This document shows positions 53,894 through 56,566 of a stretch of 56,566 bases of DNA, piece after piece. The notes beneath the pieces are model-generated. The model was not told where the DNA came from, ran no database searches, and was given only the letters and a program-made list of their open reading frames with translations. The number at the start of each line of letters is the position of its first letter. The stretch's first letter is position 1. Origin of the DNA: an uncultured Coriobacteriaceae bacterium (lineage in GTDB: Bacteria; Actinomycetota; Coriobacteriia; Coriobacteriales; Atopobiaceae); the NCBI GenBank assembly GCA_902780305.1, contig CACZFB010000012.1, positions 1 to 56,566 on the forward strand, written 5' to 3'. Both the position numbers and the translations under genes were made by a program.

Positions 53894-56566
53894 CTAGTAG
53901 TCGGGGGTGGGGGCCGGCTCGGCTGAGGCCGGGGGCTCGGGCGTGGCGGGAGCCTCGGGCGTGGTGGGGGCCGGGGCTGCCGAATCGGCGTCCAGGCAGT
54001 CGTACGGCGTGCCGGCCAGGTCGGGGGTCTCGCCAGCGGGCGCGACGAGCACGTAGGCCTGGTCGGCGCGGGTGAGGTCGGCCACGCTGTCCCACGTGGC
54101 GTAGTCGCAGGGCAGCAGGTCGCTGAGGTCGCGGTCAGAGCTTATCAATCGCTCGGCGGCAAGCAGCGCCGCAAGCTTTGGCACGACGCCTTCCAAGTCC
54201 GCGAGGTCGAGCCGCTGGATGCCGTCGGTAAGGGCACGGTCTCGCTCGAGCGCCTGCGGCGCGTGGACATAGAGCCACGTGCGTCGCTTGGCAAACGGGC
54301 GCATCGCGCGGGGCAGCGCCGCACGCAGGGTCTTTATCTGCGCGATGTCGGCGTAACCCGTGCGCTTTTGGTCTCGACCGCGCATGAGAGGAACGACCGC
54401 AGGCATCGCGGACGTGGGCAGGCCCTTGAGCGTCCCCACGCGCAACGACGTTCCCGCGGCCTCCAGCGGCAGGGCGCCAAACGCGCGGGCATGCCGGTGG
54501 ATGCGCCGACTGTTGGTGCGGCAGAGGTCAAAGCGCAGGTCGAAGGCGGGAACGGCCGCACCGTCGAGCGTCGCGTGCGGCCGGGCAACATACGGCCTGA
54601 GGCCCATGGCGGGTAGGTCTGCCGCAAACCACCAGGCGTCGCGGATGCGCGCGCCCTCCTCCTCGCAGCACACCTGCACGCGACGCGTTTGCGCACGCAC
54701 CGGACCGCCCGGGCAGTTCCAGTCAAGCTCCAGCTCATTGCCCACCTGCAAAAACGGCCCGTACACGATGCCGCGGATGCGCAGCACGTCGCGCGTGCGT
54801 AGCGCCCAGGTAATGGCGATGGCCGGGCGGCCAAAGCGCACCACGCCACCCTGGTCAAACGACACATAGGTCACGTCCGTCGCGTGCAGCGCGCTCGTTG
54901 GCGTTCCCACGATGCCCGCGCGCTGCATGAGCTCCAGGCGCTGCTGGTTGGAAAGGTAGGGACTCTGCTCCCAATGCGTCTTGGGGATGGCGCGTAAGAC
55001 CTGATACAGGCGCTCGTGGTTCTTCTTGCGCGTGGCCGCGTCTCCGAACTCGGGATACAGCACGCCCTTGCGGAGGCGCCAGCCCATGTTGTACAGGATG
55101 AGCGCACAGCCGTAGGGCCAGGGGCTGGAGCTGGGGCTGGGGTTGTCCGCGGGCTCACCCTCCCCTGTCACCGGCTCCAGCAGGAAGTGATACAAGCGCA
55201 GCATGTCTTCGAAGGCATATTTGGGGATATCCCACTTGGACGTGCTGCTCTTGTCATGAGAAACGTAGTGGTACGTCGCCTCGGCGCAGTAGCCCAGCAC
55301 GTTGCGCCTGGCCAGAAGCTTGGCGTTAAAGTACTGATCCTCTCCCATGCGCATGGTGGTGGGGAACAGCGGAGTCGCATCGCCCTCGTTCTTTATGCAC
55401 ACGCTGGTGGTGGACTGGGCCACGTACGGGTACTCGTCCAGCGGATAGACGCCCGTGCGCGTGAGCCACCGGTCGCGCTTATGACGCCACGTGGCGCCAG
55501 TCTCCTCGACCTCGTACGTGACGCCCAGGGCAACCAGGTCGACCTCGCTCGCGTAGCGGTCGAACGTGCTGGCCAGCGCCTCAATGGTGTGCTTGGACAC
55601 CCAGTCATCGGAGTCCAGGAACATGATGTAGCGGCCACGGGAGGCTCGGATGCCCGCGTTGCGCGCTGCCGAGACGCCCTGGTTGGGCTGGTCGAGCACC
55701 ACGTAGTTTAGGCGCTCGCGCGCGATGCTGCGGCACAGCTCCAGGCTGCCGTCGGTGGAGCCGTCGTTGATCAGGATCACCTCGAAGCTCTCCTGCGACG
55801 CGGTCTGCGCGTCGAGCGACGCGACGCACCGACTCAGGCACGCCTCCGCGTTGTACACCGGCACCACCACCGACACCTCCGCGCGGTACGCGGGGGACTG
55901 TCCCCTGTACACAGGGGACTGTCCCCTTTGCCCAGCGGGGAGGGCGAGGGCGGCGTCGGCGATGCGGGCGGTGGCGCGGCCGTCGCAGGCCGACATGAAG
56001 CGCCCGCGGAAGGCGGAAACCTCCGGCGGGCACGCGCCGGGCTCGAGCGAGCGCGCCCACCCGGCGAGCTCGGCGGTCGTGGAGAGGACCGGGCCCGGCG
56101 CGAACGCGTCGAAGTCGTAGTAGAACCCGCGCCAGTCGTCGTACTCGCCGATGTCGGGGACGAGGAAGGCCATCGGCCTGCCCAGCAGCGAGTACTCGAA
56201 CACGAGCGACGAGTAGTCCGTCACGCAGGCGTCGCTGGCCGCCATCGCCGCCTCTATGGGCAGCGAGTCGGTCACGTCGAAGACAAAGCCCCCGCAGCCC
56301 TTCGGGACGGCCGGCCGCTCGCGCACGAGCGGGTGGTGCTTCACGAGCAGGACCCACCCGTCGCCGAGCGCGTCGCGCAGCTCCGCGACGTCGAGCGTCT
56401 GCGGCGCGCGGGCCTCGGCCACCTGCCCGCGGAACGTGGGCGCCCACAGCAGCGCGCGGCGCCCCGCGATGGCCGGCACCGCCGCCTCCGCCTGCTCGCG
56501 CCACGCCTCGAGCCGCGCCCCGTCGAAGAACGCGTCGGTGCGGCTCACGCCGAGCGCCCGCACGGC
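53894..56566 (-). CDS. Glycerophosphotransferase - GT2 fusion, 5' end outside the window
   Basis: The frame is open to the window edge, so the N-terminus is missing. Residues 1-190 of what is visible are the C-terminal half of a CDP-glycerol glycerophosphotransferase (LLWAPTFRGQVAE, VKHHPLVRERP, VTDYSSLVFEYSLLGRPM). A palindromic repeat encodes the linker near residues 212-228. A GT-A domain follows (VSVVVPVYNAEACLSRC, INDGSTDGSLEL, MFLDSDDWVS near residue 317). The last 420 residues are of unknown fold. They end in an Ala-Pro-Glu-rich tail (TTPEAPATPEPPASAEP). It lies 12 bases upstream of the other giant fusion and probably works in the same polymer. Confidence 0.85.
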   Translation of the reverse strand, partial: AVRALGVSRTDAFFDGARLEAWREQAEAAVPAIAGRRALLWAPTFRGQVAEARAPQTLDVAELRDALGDGWVLLVKHHPLVRERPAVPKGCGGFVFDVTDSLPIEAAMAASDACVTDYSSLVFEYSLLGRPMAFLVPDIGEYDDWRGFYYDFDAFAPGPVLSTTAELAGWARSLEPGACPPEVSAFRGRFMSACDGRATARIADAALALPAGQRGQSPVYRGQSPAYRAEVSVVVPVYNAEACLSRCVASLDAQTASQESFEVILINDGSTDGSLELCRSIARERLNYVVLDQPNQGVSAARNAGIRASRGRYIMFLDSDDWVSKHTIEALASTFDRYASEVDLVALGVTYEVEETGATWRHKRDRWLTRTGVYPLDEYPYVAQSTTSVCIKNEGDATPLFPTTMRMGEDQYFNAKLLARRNVLGYCAEATYHYVSHDKSSTSKWDIPKYAFEDMLRLYHFLLEPVTGEGEPADNPSPSSSPWPYGCALILYNMGWRLRKGVLYPEFGDAATRKKNHERLYQVLRAIPKTHWEQSPYLSNQQRLELMQRAGIVGTPTSALHATDVTYVSFDQGGVVRFGRPAIAITWALRTRDVLRIRGIVYGPFLQVGNELELDWNCPGGPVRAQTRRVQVCCEEEGARIRDAWWFAADLPAMGLRPYVARPHATLDGAAVPAFDLRFDLCRTNSRRIHRHARAFGALPLEAAGTSLRVGTLKGLPTSAMPAVVPLMRGRDQKRTGYADIAQIKTLRAALPRAMRPFAKRRTWLYVHAPQALERDRALTDGIQRLDLADLEGVVPKLAALLAAERLISSDRDLSDLLPCDYATWDSVADLTRADQAYVLVAPAGETPDLAGTPYDCLDADSAAPAPTTPEAPATPEPPASAEPAPTPDY
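55893..55926. repeat. Second GGGGAC/GTCCCC repeat inside a fusion gene
   Basis: Two GGGGACTGTCCCC units are separated by TGTACACA. It lies at the same kind of domain junction as the repeat at 51010-51065 but is read in a different frame (RGQSPVYRGQSP). Confidence 0.8.

Overview
This window looks like an accessory, surface-glycan region from a GC-rich Gram-positive bacterium. The best fit is the class Coriobacteriia (Collinsella, Olsenella or relatives). That placement is an inference from base composition, from the combination of UDP-galactopyranose mutase, GlfT2-like galactofuranosyltransferase and CDP-glycerol glycerophosphotransferase genes, and from the small hairpin repeats. I could not test it by search. 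No rRNA or tRNA gene was seen.

Layout. (1) 1-6427 is mobile-element wreckage: a carboxyltransferase cut off after 468 bp, a three-gene Mu/TniA-type transposon, two tyrosine recombinases that have lost their catalytic ends, an IS3 stub and an IS21 istA stub, with palindromes that look like recombination sites. (2) 6428-8915 holds a large membrane glycosyltransferase-like protein; its tail, terminator and downstream DNA recur as a decayed inverted copy at about 22.1-22.65 kb. (3) 9101-14107 is a plus-strand two-gene operon: a McrB-like AAA+ NTPase with a long coiled coil, then a DUF2357/PD-(D/E)XK nuclease. This is a probable defence system inserted in the glycan locus. (4) 14169-23611 carries an acyltransferase, YfhO/GT-C type membrane proteins (one frameshifted), a polyprenyl-phosphate glycosyltransferase and several gene remnants. 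(5) 23612-33458 is visibly richer in A+T and mostly intact: a glycerophosphotransferase, a YidC-phosphatase-superfamily fusion, an aminotransferase/DUF2284/nucleotidyltransferase cassette, and a GtrA/GtrB/GT-C trio. (6) 33807-35963 has another acyltransferase, a recombinase remnant and an unknown gene. (7) 36012-46041 has a ferredoxin/FrhB/pyruvyltransferase/ILEI-like fusion, a beta-helix protein, GlfT2, a broken HipA with its HipB partner, and an Rpn-family nuclease with a duplicated tail. (8) 46400-56566 has a large membrane protein, Glf, and two giant glycosyltransferase/glycerophosphotransferase fusions, the last running off the window.

Together the intact genes suggest assembly of a phosphate-containing (glycerol-phosphate type), galactofuranose-bearing and decorated cell-surface polymer. 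Glf makes UDP-galactofuranose. The GlfT2-like enzyme and GT2 domains build the chain. Glycerophosphotransferases add glycerol-phosphate. Lipid-linked sugar systems (GtrA/GtrB plus GT-C proteins), acyltransferases, the pyruvyltransferase fusion and the amino-group cassette would add side groups. The defence, toxin-antitoxin and mobile genes mark the region as a hotspot of exchange. Functions are inferred from motifs only.
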